Assembly: GCA_963576475.1 (NCBI GenBank) | Contig: OY754970.1 | Span: forward strand, 40,247,447-40,311,446 | Reading direction: 5' to 3' | DNA: 64,000 nucleotides | DNA from: Molanna angustata | Taxonomy: Eukaryota; Arthropoda; Insecta; Trichoptera; Molannidae | Shown here: positions 10,590 through 22,937 of the stretch, in pieces | Layout of the letters: the number at the start of each line of letters is the position of its first letter | How positions within the stretch are numbered: position 1 is the stretch's first letter | Position numbers and translations under genes: made by a program | Notes under the pieces: model-generated | Database searches by the model: none | Seen by the model: the letters and a program-made list of their open reading frames with translations, nothing else | What the model was told of the DNA's origin: nothing

Positions 10590-10930
10590 TTGCAGGCGAC
10601 TTTGCATATTTAAGAGTTGGATATTTTTTTATGATTTTCATAGATTTTTTCAAAAACTCATATGTGTTATCATCTTTCCAAGTACTCCATTCCTATTAAA
10701 AAAGAAATCATGAAAATCAGACTACGTTGTAGAGACCTATGTATTATCGCTGAAGTGCAAATTGAAGAGTTTTTTGATTTTCTCATGGATCCCATAACCA
10801 TATCTTGATGAAATCAAAATGGAACCAATCGGGAGATATCCCCTTTCTAATGAAAACAAAAAGATACATCTAAATCGGTCAACGTGGTAAAGAGAAATTG
10901 CTGAACGTATGTATATTAAAAAAAATAGTT
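10590..10930 (-). repeat. Dispersed repeat G, dimeric copy 2
   Basis: The minus strand reads CTTTACCACGTTGACCGATT, TTCATTAGAAAGG, GGTTCCATTTTGATTTCATC and AAGATATGG, matching 3655-3960 in order. A second weaker unit follows (TTCATGATTTC, TAATAGGAATGGAG, AAAATCTATG). No protein frame. Class unknown. Confidence 0.6.
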
Positions 10931-12486
10931 TGCGTCAAATTGATTACCTTCTCCAATTTTTAGAGGCGGTTAAAAATATGATATTTAAAATAAGATGATA
11001 CAACGTGATTTTTAAGTAACGAAAGAATTTTTTTAACTCTGTCATAATATACGAGAATAATATAAAATTGAGGTTAAAACTTTAATGTTACAAATTAATA
11101 CAACCAAACATAATCTGCGAAAAGTTAAATATTGATTAGATTATTTATTTACTTTAAAATGGTTGGATGTTAATGATGAAAGCCTAATACGTAATAATAA
11201 TTAAAACAGGAACAAGAAAACGCTTATCGAAAACATATTTATAGGTATTAATATTTTCTCTTTCATTTTGCTAAAATTTAATTAAAAGTTGGTGACCTCA
11301 GAGAAAACGATAGATAATTAAGTTCCTAAACGTTTTGAAAATCTTTCGTCGGAACACTTTGTATTGTTTAATGTTATAAATAATTCATGAGGCACGAAAC
11401 AAGAGGTTTGATTAAATATTAAACAAATTTTAATATACCAAGAACATCCTGTTTGAATAATATTCCCGAATATGATAAGGAGGCGTAGCATACCACCGCA
11501 GAGTGGTATCGTAGAACCGTGCTACGAAATCCGTAGCTGATTCAAATAACGAGGTCTGCAGAGGAAAATGCATTTTATTGAATGGTAACATCGTTAAAAT
11601 ATACCAAGAAAGCAATTTTATTTTAGGTTCGTCTTATATTAGGTAAGCGAAATTACAAGTATCCGGCTACTCATAGAACTCTGTTTTTTTGTAAGAATCG
11701 AATGCTTACTTATATAAAGATTATTTTTCTAGGTAAAATTATTTATCAATTTCAAACATACAACAAATATTATATAAAAAAATAATGATGGCTTTCGATT
11801 CTCTGTGCCTTTCCCAAAAAATACGTATTATAAAATTTTTATTATTTTTGAAAATATCTAGAAAAGGAATATAATTTGAGTATTCGGTTTACTTTTTTCA
11901 TATTAAATAATTATTATCAGCAAATATTGTATTATGGGAGTCATTATCATTGATGTAGATATGAAAAAGCTTATAGTCCTTATGTGGCATTGTGTTTACA
12001 TATCATCATATTAAAATGACGCTCAAGACATCACATTTTGAAAATCGGAAAGTTTGTGTGTTCATGAAAATTTTTGTATAAACGACAAAGTTGGTACTGT
12101 ACGTATCATAAGAATTCCTTTCTGTAGACTATGAACGTTTTTAACATTCTAAGCACGTACGACCCTATATCAAAGTTGAAAATAAACATTTTGTGTTTTA
12201 TAAATAGTCGCAATACTGACACAAACACAATGTGCATTATTTACTGTAATAGCCAGATGCATTTAAAATATTACAAGAGAAAAATTATGCTACTGCAATA
12301 AAACAAACATGATTGTACTTCATATAATAAACAATAATTTTTATGTAAAAAAACAATGATTGAAAAATACTAAACAGAACCTTTTTAAAGTAATAATTAA
12401 TATACATACAACATAATGGGTTTTATTATAATTTTAAATAAAAAAAACCTATTTGATAAATATACAATATCTTATATCCGATACAC
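10931..12486. other. AT-rich DNA, no supported gene
   Basis: ATATACCAAGAA occurs twice, near 11433 and 11600, bracketing about 165 bp. That could be a small direct repeat or the ends of an unrecognised insertion. Nothing else stands out. Confidence 0.45.
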
Positions 12487-12489
12487 ATA

Positions 12490-13063
12490 GGGCCGGTATA
12501 ACAGTCTCAGTTTAAGAGCTAAACTCAATTTTTACAAAAATATAGCGTATTACAGTGTCCGTTTAGGCCTAATCTTCCCTCAAATACGTCACTAAAACGA
12601 CAAATATTTAACTCAACGTTTTTGGCGGATTAAGTACTTAACGGTGAGTCAACTGTCATTTGCTAGGCAACGCGTGTTGTTTCAGTGTTCTATCACTAGA
12701 GGCGTTAGGCAACGAGTTTCAGTGTTCTATCACTAGAGGCGTTTGTTGTATCGACGGTGGCGCCACACAACATAAAAACTGACAGCCATATAATTTTGGT
12801 GAAAAAAAAAATTTACCATGTATGGATAATAAAACAATAGTATTTGAAGTCGTAGCGTCCCGTTTTGTTGTTCGTATTATTTGACGTTATTTAAAATTTG
12901 ACAGATAATAACCACAGAAAAAGTAAAATATGTATATAATTGAAGATTTAGTAACTGACATGTCATATTGCACTGTAATACGGAAATGGATTCAATCTCC
13001 CCTTAACATTAATCTTGAGTTTAACAAACTCAATGAGTTGAGGGCTGACTGTAATACCGGGCC
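12490..13063. mobile_element. PIF/Harbinger-like MITE, 574 bp
   Basis: Left end GGGCCGGTATAACAGTC and right end (reverse complement) GGCCCGGTATTACAGTC form a 17-bp terminal inverted repeat with two mismatches. ATA flanks both sides (12487-12489 and 13064-13066), a 3-bp target duplication. GG(G/C)CCGGT ends with 3-bp duplications fit the PIF/Harbinger group, although the usual target is TAA or TTA. No transposase frame inside, so it is non-autonomous. A 27-bp internal sequence is duplicated with a 37-bp period (12680-12706 and 12717-12743). Confidence 0.8.
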
Positions 13064-13069
13064 ATAAAA

Positions 13070-14600
13070 AAAGATATTTAAAATAGTGGGTAGAAGTAAT
13101 TAATTGTTTCCACAAAATAGTTAAGTGCCATAAAACATGTGTTACTTATTCAAACATTATCTCAAACATTAGGTATCTCAAACAATGTCTAGTTTTGTAA
13201 AGTGATTTTAATTCGATATACTTTTATAATTTTCCTTGATATTTCATAGTGTTTACAATATCCAATGTATACAACTACAAGATTACAAAGAATTGATCGA
13301 GAAAAGGAAACAAACATACTCGTATTATGAGAACTATAGGTATTATAAAATTGCAAACAAATTTATGGATCGTAAATATACTACCCAAACGAAGTTGTGG
13401 TTTGAATTGAGTAGTTATATGAAGTGTGTAATGTGGAATATATAGTTCATACTAAGGAATGTAATAATTCAACAGATGATATTCTAACAGGGGCATGAAT
13501 AATAAACGACTTTTGAAAGACACTCGGTCCATATGTTCAAAAGGGAAGACATTGAAATAAATTAAACTATGGTGGAACACGTCAAGGATCACGCGTAGAT
13601 ATAATAACACAGTATTGTTACAGAAGAAAACATAGGTAATATTTGATTTATACGTTTCCACAGAAACTATTATTTGAACTTTTGAAGCCGCTCGTATCCG
13701 AGATGAATTATTATTATTCGTAAAAGTTGATCAAATATATTATAAGTTTCGCTTTTGGATGTATGTATTATAATATGCATAGGTTCTTGCGTATTGTATG
13801 CGAATGTGTATATACATGTGAGTATAACGTGAAAAAGTACGGACTATTTTTCTTCGGGCCAACACAGGTGCGTGATATCCCGCTTAGATGGAGAAACTTG
13901 AAGATTTATTAGGGCTACGATGAAAAAAAGTATAAGTCTGACATAATCGTTTAGATAAAAAAAAACACATGAAGCATCCCTTTCTTGGCGTAAAAGTAAT
14001 GGCGATTTTTAGAGGACGCGAAGTATTTTGAGAGTCTACCGTCAATATTTACGCCGGTTATTTATTTTCGCGCGCGTGCAAAAATACAGAAAACACGAAC
14101 GCAACGCAAATTGTGTAAATTTTGTGCCGAAAATGCGGTGAAAAGTGTATCGTTTAAATAATTTATGATTCTATTCCTAGAGGAGAAAAAGAAACTTATG
14201 ACTATTATACCTACTATTATTAATGATCTTTTATCTAAAAGAAATAAGAAGGAGTAAGAGGCAAGGGGTATGTTCGAAAATGAAATTATGAGACTACACG
14301 AACGACATTTTTAAAACGGTAACGGTACGTATAATAGAGGGAAGCTTCAGAATAGGAAGACGTTAGATCTCATGGTTCCGGAATATTCGTAAGTGGACCG
14401 GTATCAGAGACGTCAGCGAATTGTTTCGGTCGCGGCGGATAGAGACACATCTATCAGTAAAAGCATACATTAATCTATCATTAATTATATTTCTCGTAAT
14501 ATTATTGAACTTAAAGCAAGGAAGATATTTCACGTTCGGAAATAAATCGTAAATGAAATAAAAAGGGAAATAAAAAACATGTTTGTTTTAATTATCGTTA
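13070..14600. other. AT-rich DNA with a CpG-richer patch
   Basis: Around 14030-14150 there is a short GC-richer patch (CGCGCGCGTGC) without a coding frame. Near 14390 ATTCGTAAGTGG contains a donor-like GTAAGT. Neither is enough to call an exon. The small frames are chance. Confidence 0.4.
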
Positions 14601-14609
14601 TCATGAATA

Positions 14610-14970
14610 GATTTTTAATTATCTTAATAGAGACGAAGTTGGAATATTTACTGTAGGAGAACCGGGAAATCAAGGCACCTACAGGGCTAACGACCTGTCA
14701 TCGGCTGGTTTACGTGATCACTTTATGCGCTTGCGCAACGTTCACCAATTATGCCTTTTTAATGAGATCCCTATCAATTCAATTTTGAATGTTCTATATT
14801 ACAATATATGTATATGCCTTGATTTCCCGGTTCTCCTACAGTAAATATTCCAACTTCGTCTCTATTGAGATAATTAAAGATCTGTTAAAAAATACCTTTG
14901 ACTCCCGACAGGGAAAAAAATCCAATGTTTGCGCATATGCAATAATAAAAAAATATTTGGTTATCATGAA
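14610..14970. repeat. Foldback pair of repeat H, copy 1
   Basis: 14610-14676 and 14816-14882 are inverted copies, 67 bp each with only two mismatches, separated by 139 bp. The right copy continues to about 14970 along sequence shared with 38585-38830. The left copy continues inward through GGCACCTACAGGGCTAACGA and GCGCTTGCGCAACGTTCA, also shared with 38.6 kb. So two copies of one repeat lie head to head, the right one truncated at GCCTTGATTTCC. The frame GNQGTYRANDLSSAGLRDHF is conserved between loci (see findings). Confidence 0.75.
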
Positions 14971-14975
14971 TGTTT

Positions 14976-16290
14976 TTTCTAGTGTGTGTCTGAAAAAGAG
15001 ACGAAGAAAATAAATAAAATAATAGAAACGAGTCAACGAAAATAAGAAGAAAGATACGAAATGTAAATAAGATGACCATGGGAAGGATTATATGAAGAAA
15101 TTACGAAGAATTGGTGTAAAAGATGAGGATATATTAGAAATTGTTGTATTATATAAGTCATTGGTTTTTAAAAGAAACTGATTGTTAAAATATAAAAATA
15201 TGTACCTATGTATATTTTATGTAAATTAACGTGGAAGACAAGGTACCCAAAAGACAAGGAAATAATAAGGTTGTAAGTAATAACTTTGAAGGACCATTAT
15301 ATTATTATGTGATCGGTTGGAGTATGCTTCACATTAAGTGTATCTCCAACAGAAATATTGGTAATACGAATGTTTTGGAATTGAAAATGATATCAGAGGT
15401 TGAAATATGTAAGGAATGGGTTTTCTATTTTCTTGTTTGGATATAAATAGAGATTGATTAAATTATTTTAGCCTTAAAAAACTAACCATAAAATATAAAA
15501 CGCATTCAATAAAAACATATAGAATAACAGTTAAAAGCAAACAAAAAGTAATATAAGTCAGTTTATATATTTATTTATTTATTTAGGGACAAATACAGTC
15601 TTAAAATACTAAAATAGAATAACACACTATATGATAAAAACAAACAGACCAATTACATATATCCACAGATATTAAATAAAAAACATTTTAAACATCATAA
15701 ATTTAAATGTAACTAAGATGTATGCTTGCCTGTGACGGGAAAGGAAGGGAAGAGAAAAAAAAGGATGGGAAAAGGATTGTGACACTTAAATTGTTATATT
15801 TTTGTTAATATATGTTATATTTGTTTTATGTATTAATAATAATAAATAAATAATAAATAATTAACATAAAGAGATTTAAAAAAAAAAAAATCCGAATAAA
15901 GCATATGCTGTACAAGCACGAGTTGACACAATGTGAACCAAAGTGACTGTCCGTAACGTAGACATACGAAGATGTGTAGAGTTGACGTCAAATAGGAAGG
16001 GGGGGATTTGCACGTGAACTAACGAAGCAAAAAGATACAAATTTGCACTAAAACCGGAAGCTCGTTCAAGATGTTTGGCGAAAATTTGACGGAGGGATGA
16101 ACGGTGACAGACTTGCATACGCAAGCTTATGAATTCCCATTTGGACATCGTACGTCTGGAAGACCATCTTAGAGATGGAAGTACATACATCTCAGAAAGC
16201 GTTGTTTCTGTATCACAGACTTATCAAAAGAAAATAACAAGAAGAATAATTAAAAAAAAAAACAAATACAATTAAGAATAAAAAACATCG
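14976..16290. other. AT-rich DNA with one LINE-type tail
   Basis: At 15566-15600 the plus strand has TATTTATTTATTTAGGGACA, which on the minus strand is a retroelement 3' end (TTTGTCCCTAAATAAATAAA). 15876-16190 is GC-richer, but its 104-codon minus frame has no recognisable family. Otherwise nothing. Confidence 0.4.
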
Positions 16291-16293
16291 GGA

Positions 16294-16747
16294 TGCCTAA
16301 AGGAAAATATATGGAGGAATAAACACATGAATATCGAAAGCAAAGTCCGAATATATAAACCATGTGTAAGACCCATTGCCACCTACGGAGAAGAGACCAG
16401 AGCAGACGCAACGAGAACAAAATCTCTTCTGAGAACATCAGAGATGAGGACATTGAGATGTATAACCAGAAACACTCTAAGAGACCGAATTTGAAATACT
16501 GAAGTGTAGTACGAAGGACACCGTTAGATGGGGAAGACAGCGGAGGCGATATTGGCTCACGTGTAAAGGGAATGGATGAAAATAGACTCCCACGTATCGC
16601 TCTCCAAGAGAATCCAGCTGGGAGAAAACCACCAGGAAGACCTCCAAAGAGATGGCGAGACAGTTGGCGAGAGTCCACATCGCAGGAGACAGAACAGCGG
16701 TCAAAACAGATCTTCGGAACTATGAAAAGGAAGAAGAAGAAGAATTA
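16294..16747 (+). mobile_element. LINE reverse-transcriptase C-terminal pseudogene
   Basis: The frame reads CLKENIWRNKHMNIESKVRI, YKPCVRPIATYGEETRADAT, then LLRTSEMRTLRCITRNTLRD before a stop. After a shift it gives MDENRLPRIALQENPAGRKP and PPGRPPKRWRDSWRESTSQE, ending at TAA 16745-16747. RPIxTYGxETRADT...EMKTLRCIxGxTLRDRIRN is the standard C-terminal domain of insect endonuclease/reverse-transcriptase LINEs. Stop codons and a frameshift near 16490 show it is dead. The PKRWxDxWxSTSQE block recurs as a fragment at 32925-32971. Confidence 0.85.
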
Positions 16748-16749
16748 AG

Positions 16750-16975
16750 AATAAAACAAATTACCTAAAAAATTTTGTTATTAGTCGCAAGTTATGAGAA
16801 AACAGTTTTTTTAGGTTTTTCGATATCAAATCATTGATTTAGGTTTATTACTACATAAGCTTTGTCAGCTTTAAGAGGGAGGCGATGTTGTATAAGATTA
16901 TTTTTTGTATATGTTATATTGTTTTATTATACGTATTTTTTTTTGTATTGTAATAAATAATAAAAAATACATAAT
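16750..16975. other. Short AT-rich spacer
   Basis: Separates two LINE remnants. Contains TTTTTTTTGTATTGTAATAA and similar low-complexity runs. No gene. Confidence 0.5.
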
Positions 16976-16979
16976 GGTA

Positions 16980-17235
16980 TGGTCACATATTAAGAAGACC
17001 CGAGGATTACATTGTGAACCAGGCTATGGCCGTAGACATCCCCCGATTAAAAAAAAAAAAAAAAAAAAAGAATAGGGGAAGACCAAAAAATATATGAATG
17101 GCGCAAAGGAGTTTACAATTGATGAAACAAGAATTGACATTGGAGGCGGCCCAGAACCGAAGAGTGTACAGCTTGAGGACGAGGAGAGCTGACCCCAACA
17201 GTCTTCATCGACGATAAGTTGGAAAGAGGCCAGGA
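16980..17235 (+). mobile_element. LINE C-terminal remnant with internal poly-A
   Basis: GHIKRRPEDYIVNQAMAVDI is followed by a 20-base A run at about 17049-17068, then NRGRPK-like, MAQRSLQLMKQELTLEAAQN and RRVYSLRTRRADPN. RRPEDYIxNQA...GRGRPKxxWM...RRADP is the C-terminal pattern of insect LINE proteins. The A run replaces codons, presumably by slippage. At least one frameshift. No catalytic domain. Confidence 0.75.
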
Positions 17236-17239
17236 AGAA

Positions 17240-19080
17240 GAAAAAAAAGAAGACATAATATAACTAAATACTGGGATTTGGTGTTGCCAATTGATTTATG
17301 AGCAAATGAAAAGCTTTGGTAATATTTCCTTTTTTCTTCATATCAGGGTCATTCTTAAGGCTCAGGACAAGCCTCTTGAAAACATAAATGAATTAAGATA
17401 TGAATGTATTCAACGACGTTGTAACAAGGGACGTAAATTTATGTACTTAACAATAAATTTCTGGTGAAATCATTTGATGCAATGATCGCCCTGAGGGTTT
17501 ACATTATAATCACAACACGATGGAAGTGTGTGTACCTAATATTATGGTGTGTGCTCAGTAAACTACATAATATAATTTTCGATGGAAGTACATACTCTCC
17601 TCAGTATGTGTACACAAATTGCACAATAAGCACCACCATGTATGTATAAACGTCCGTTGCCAATTACGATCGAGAGCAACTTAATTGTTCTCTAATCGTT
17701 GGGATGTATTAGTAGTGACTGAATTTGGATACGTCTGATAGGCTAAAGGGAGACCTTTGTAGTCGGCTATTTACAAGACGGTTGACATATTACCAATAAA
17801 TTCTGCAAAGAATGGACGTGCCAGGACACAAAATGTGTACATAATGAATTAAAACAAAAATATTTGACGCAGCAGGTATTCAAGATGGCTTAATTTTTTA
17901 TGTTGACCTATTCTCAACACAACTGAGCTCAACGTTCAAAGTAAAAATGAACACAAACATCTCTATAAAGATTATTAAGATTTTTTGTTAAGTTTATGAT
18001 TCCATATAATTATGATATACTCACCTTCAGCACGTGATACTCACCTACAACACGTGAACGAGAATTATTTTCAAAGGATTTTTACTAAAAATAATAGATC
18101 ATATTTCTGATATTTGGTGCACGTGCAATATTAGTTTTGAGTCTTGATCCGACCCTAAGAAACGTGGTGCGTACGAACAATTTTGACATCTTATTTCTCG
18201 TTCAAAATTACAATTTATTTTTGTATTTTTTTTGAATAATTGATGTATCCGAGTCGAATGTACTATGCACTGTTAAAAAGGTAATCCTTAATATTATATT
18301 TGGAAAATAAAGAGTAACTTGAAGACAATAGGGAAACTTCTCCATGGGGATGACTGCGGAAAGGTTTGTTTATATTTATGAGGGGCAAAAGTATGAGGAG
18401 GCAATAAAAAGGTGACGTATTATGTTTGTTTCTTTTTATGTCTTAAAATATGACGCAGAACACATTTGGTCTTGTCTTTTAGAAATGTAGAAGAAAGATG
18501 GAGATGTAAAAAAGCGTCCATAAGAAATAATTTTCGTATTATACCTAATACGAATGACTTTTTTCATTTCTTTTTTCGCTGCTTTCGCTCCCAATGCTGA
18601 ATACAGGCACCCATCAGGGTCCCAGTTCTGTGTCAGTTTCCACAGTTTCAGAATAATAAATACAACATGACAACTGACAGAGTCAGGAAAAAGAAATGTT
18701 TGGAAAAGTTTTTCTGTCTTAAAACAGGTATTTGTCACCAGATAATTTAACATGCACTGAATCCAATTTTGAACTCTTACGCGTTAATTGTCATTTTATT
18801 TCCCACAGAGAATTTACCCGACGATTCTTTGGATATTTTATTTTATTTTATTTTTTTTATTTATTTATTTATTACAAAAAGACATATTTTACATAAAAAA
18901 AAATACATAGCAAAAAAGAAATTAATACACTTTATAATATGACTTCCTTCAAAAAGAGATAAACTCGTGCTTTGAAGTCAAGTTACAAGCGATCAAGTTT
19001 AGTTATTAATTTAATGAATCCTGGCCCCCATTCAATTCTCCATTTTCTTTTGAATACTTTTCCGCGGCACGCTGTTATAG
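17240..19080. other. AT-rich DNA with one retroelement tail
   Basis: Around 18846-18900 ATTTATTTATTTATTACAAA marks the 3' tail of a minus-strand retroelement. The 105-codon minus frame at 18436-18753 has no recognised family. No RNA gene seen. Confidence 0.4.
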
Positions 19081-19100
19081 AGAGTCAGTTGCCATCCGAC

Positions 19101-19127
19101 CTGAAGAAGATGCGGTCGATTTGAAAC
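19101..19127 (+). other. Hammerhead-like core motif
   Basis: CTGAAGA (fits CUGANGA) at 19101-19107 and GAAAC at 19123-19127 are joined by a potential 4-bp helix, AGAT (19108-19111) with ATTT (19119-19122), loop GCGGTCG. This is the spacing of the conserved core and helix II of a hammerhead ribozyme. I see no convincing helix I (19091-19100 against downstream sequence), so a working ribozyme is not claimed. Confidence 0.25.
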
Positions 19128-19130
19128 GGA

Positions 19131-19940
19131 CCGAATAAAATAACTCATTCTTAGTGTATGCAATTGTGTAAGATTCCACTTTTATTGTAAAATATCAGAT
19201 ACAAAACAGCAAAACGCCACCCGTTTATTTCTAATACAATTATAACTCTGTGTCCACCTGTCTAGTATTTATTTAGATATCGAGAAATTTAATAGCTACA
19301 TGCTTGGCTGTAACAAGTTACCAGAGAGTACTTACCAACATACGTAACATTGAACCATTTCAATTGGATTAAACTTTACATCTTATGGCGAGGTTTGGCG
19401 AACGCAATCTCCATACACGGTGTGCTCATTTGAATATTAGACCCATCAGCATAATACTCTTAGCCATTTTAATCGATTTATTTTCTCCACGTATGCTTTT
19501 GACATAAGACGCAGACACCACCATTGAGGAAGTTCACAAATTGCATCGTTCTCAAACGAAGATTACCATCTTTCGAGATAAAGTGAAAAGGAGATAAATG
19601 ATTTTACTTAAACTGAGCTCTGTCGGATATAACCGAAGTATGATTTAGATTTTTACTTCCGTTGAGGGCTGAAAATAAAAGCTTTAATAACTATCAAAAT
19701 GTTAGGCGGTTTTTAAATTGTCAATACTGACGGTATTTGAAGTATAAAACTCTTTTGTCTGTTGTTCTCATGTATACAATTTTTATAACATAGTGTCATT
19801 CACATTTTTGTTAGTTTTTTAGCCTCCTGAGGAAGAAGTCAGTTTCAAAATCAATAGCGTTAGTTGCAATTAATATGATCATAACTATGTTAAAATAATT
19901 CTAGAGTTTTTATGTTAACAGAATACACTTTAAAATAAAT
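19131..19940. other. AT-rich DNA, nothing recognised
   Basis: Contains CCTGAGGAAGAAGTCAGTTT near 19824, a weaker variant of the motif above that lacks GAAAC. No gene seen. Confidence 0.4.
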
Positions 19941-19944
19941 AAAT

Positions 19945-20130
19945 AAAATATTTTTCCACGGATCAGATTTATTATGACCGAACGATTTTGCAGAGGTGAC
20001 TCGACATTATCATGGTCTAAATGAAACTAAATTTGGCAAAAGTAATTTAAACGTAATTAAATATTTACAATGTGGCCAAATGTGTGGGCGGAGTTCAAAT
20101 GATTTAACAATGTTGTAAAAAATATTATTA
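19945..20130 (+). repeat. Dispersed repeat F, copy 2
   Basis: Matches the reverse complement of 2075-2270: ATTTTTCCACGG, TTTATTATGACCGAACGATT, CAGAGGTGACTC, then AATGTG...GTGGGCGG and TTAACAATGTTGTAAAA. See copy 1 for the possible Penelope-like link. Confidence 0.65.
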
Positions 20131-22460
20131 TAATTTTACTATAATAAAATAAAAAAAACGGTAATTTAATTTTAATGTACCCAAAAGTTACAATATATAT
20201 TAGAACACCAATAATTTATTAGAGTACATATAGTATAAATAAAATTGTAATATATAAAAAAAGACGAGAATAAGGCTCTCCATTTAATAAATAAATAAGA
20301 CTTGAAATGTATCAGACCATTTTTCCAAAAAATAGGGGTGTTTTCAATCGGTAGTTGAGTTAACCTTTTTTTGAGTTAACTATACATAGTGAACATCAAA
20401 GTTAAATAAACATTATTGAACTTTCAAAATGAAACCGATTGCATAAAAAACTGGAGCCAAAGAGGGTTCCGCTTCATAAAAATATAGAAGTGAAGGCTTA
20501 AAATAGCATTGAATTTAGAATTAATATTACTATAACGCAAATAAGATTGTAAGTTTATCTTGAAATTTATTAACCACCGCTTAGTCGATAGGACGTACGA
20601 AGGCTATAGATAAGTCTAAAATTGTAATTAAATGGCACCGGAATGGTGTGTATTGGATCCAATAGAACGAGTAGTACATGATCCGGGATATGAACCACCG
20701 TTCTCCATCCTCTAACCCCTCTATGGCTAGTTGCTACGACCGCCATATCCATTGGTGCATTGGATATATTCCTATATCCTTCCTGTTTCGATCCATTGTT
20801 TCCAAAACTTTCATTGGAAAAAAAATATTAGTTATCTCTACGTTTTTGTATTGTAAACACTTGATTGCATTCTTTAAATGTAATAAGTTAAATAGACCTG
20901 CTGGCTTACTCGTCATATTCATAATAGCAAATATAAGGCAATAATGCTATACATACAACGACTACATTATGCCTATATAATATAAACATGGTCTAAGGTT
21001 TCTTTTTACAGCAATATACAAGAGTATTGGGACCGAATATTTCCGATATTTCCCGAATGTTGCCGATGGTCGCATTACATGTCAATCATTTTTGACATTT
21101 GTGAAGCGTGAATATTTGTTTTCTATTTCAGTTCAAAAATAAGTAAAACAACAAATTATTATAAAAATATGGTCAGACGCATTGTTTCGCGTCTTAATAT
21201 AACGTAAACGAATTGCAAATAATATTTGTCATGACCACTGACAGATAATTTGAGAAAGCTATATTAATTTATGGTATCCCATTGTTTCATTATGACTCAA
21301 GTCTCGTAACAGTTTTTCATATATGAATATCTTAATGATGATATTGACAAAATAAAAGATGAAAATAAAGCCCAAACACTATAAGGAACGTTGTATTTTT
21401 TTCAAAACATCGACAAATTAATGTCAAATCACCGGAGAAACATGAATGAATTGCGACGTTGTCAGCTCAAACAGTAATAATAGTATAAGCAACGTATTTG
21501 TTATATTGCTTTATTAATGTTATTATGAATAGTCAAGAATGTAAGTGCTTATACTGTGTTTTAGCTATACAATGTATTTACCGCAGTATAAGACAATATT
21601 ATGAATAAGACTGTTAATGTTTACAGTAAGAATTTTTCCTAAATATAATTAATATACACATAAATATAAAGTTCAATAAAAATATAATATTTAAAAAACC
21701 TATAAATTTACATTATAATTCATTCTTTCGCCTGGGAATAGTTTTGAGAAATGATAAAAATAAAAATCCTTAGACATTTACTCAATAAATCATAAATTGG
21801 AAATTAAAAGTTATAAAAATATGGTATTAAGAACCTCGATCTAAGATTTAACATATTACAAAAAAAAAATCGCCATGTGATTAAAATGGTTGTATTATGA
21901 CAGTTTGAAAATGTGTGTAAATGAGGGTGAGATATGTATATATACATAACTATGTGGTGTCGTATTTGGCGTAGGTACACACACAGTTCTCTAGCCTCAC
22001 CCCGTTGTGCACCCCCAACCCCCCATATCGGAGGCTATCAGAGTCGCTTACAGCGGAAACCGCCACTACTTAATTATCAATGTGTGCTGCCGGAAAGAGA
22101 GAACTATTTAACAGGTACCAAATATATACCTACAATATACATACTACTGTAAACACAATGGCTAAACCTTAGTATTAAGTACATATATTATGTTCCTATT
22201 TTCAATCTATTTTTTCCGAAAATTATATATGATTTTAATGTTTTAACATTTTGTTAATCACATTATTTTTTGAGTAATTTTATATTTACTTTATTGTTTT
22301 AGTATGTAAGTGGTGGGATCATAAGAAAACTCAGCTGCTGGTGGGTTGTTCTCTAGCCACAAAGCTCGATCTTTTTGGTATGGAATGGTTTGTAAATCTA
22401 TATCGGATTTATTGTCCTAATATATTATTATAATTTTTTGTCGAGAAAGACTGAAAATGA
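20131..22460. other. AT-rich DNA, no supported gene
   Basis: A segment at 20341-20450 has weak inverted ends (TTTTCAATCGG / CCGATTGCATAAAA), too poor to call. 21175-21200 has a small AGACGC/GCGTCT stem. 21990-22090 is GC-richer, with CACCCCCAACCCCCC and no frame of interest. Confidence 0.4.
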
Positions 22461-22464
22461 CCAT

Positions 22465-22649
22465 GGGGGCAAGTCTGGTCCAACCGGCGAAATCAAAACC
22501 CTCGTAATTACCTATATAATGGATATAATTATTATAATATGGAGTTCTATAACATCTAAAGATATTATAGATCTCCATATAATAATTATAAATATAATAT
22601 GGGTAATCACGAGGGTTTTGATTTCACCGGTTGGATCAGTCTTGCCCCC
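22465..22649. mobile_element. Hairpin MITE, copy 1 (185 bp)
   Basis: Begins GGGGGCAAGTCTGGTCCAAC and ends with its inverse (CCGGTTGGATCAGTCTTGCC, CCC). The two arms of about 85 bp pair almost along their full length and meet near ACATCTAAAGATATT. Flanks are CAT on the left and CAG on the right, compatible with a mutated 3-bp duplication. The copy at 25701-25882 has matching CAG flanks. No coding frame; the 88-codon frame across it is a palindrome artefact. Confidence 0.85.
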
Positions 22650-22935
22650 CAGATTTGACATGATAACCTGTCAAAGTCCTAATGTTGTTATTACTTTGGA
22701 GTAATATTTTTGATGATTTTTGTTTAAATTGGTTAGTTTAATTTAAATCCTTGATAATGCCGAGCCACGTCGGCGAAAACCTGCTGGTATTATAATCGAT
22801 TTTTTGTAGAAAAATACTCAAGCATATTTTTTTCATTAAAAGGAAAAACTTTTGAATAGTAAAAAAAATATATTTTATTTTATTGAATTATCAATAGTAT
22901 TAATATAATCAACAATAATTGTCGAAAAATAACAT
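22650..22935. other. AT-rich spacer
   Basis: Runs to just before the LINE fragment. Nothing recognised. Confidence 0.5.
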
Positions 22936-22937
22936 GC

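Noticed and set aside
16250..16678. 142-codon minus-strand frame
   Set aside because: Antisense of the LINE pseudogene at 16294-16747.
18436..18753. 105-codon minus frame
   Set aside because: No recognisable family. Composition consistent with chance.
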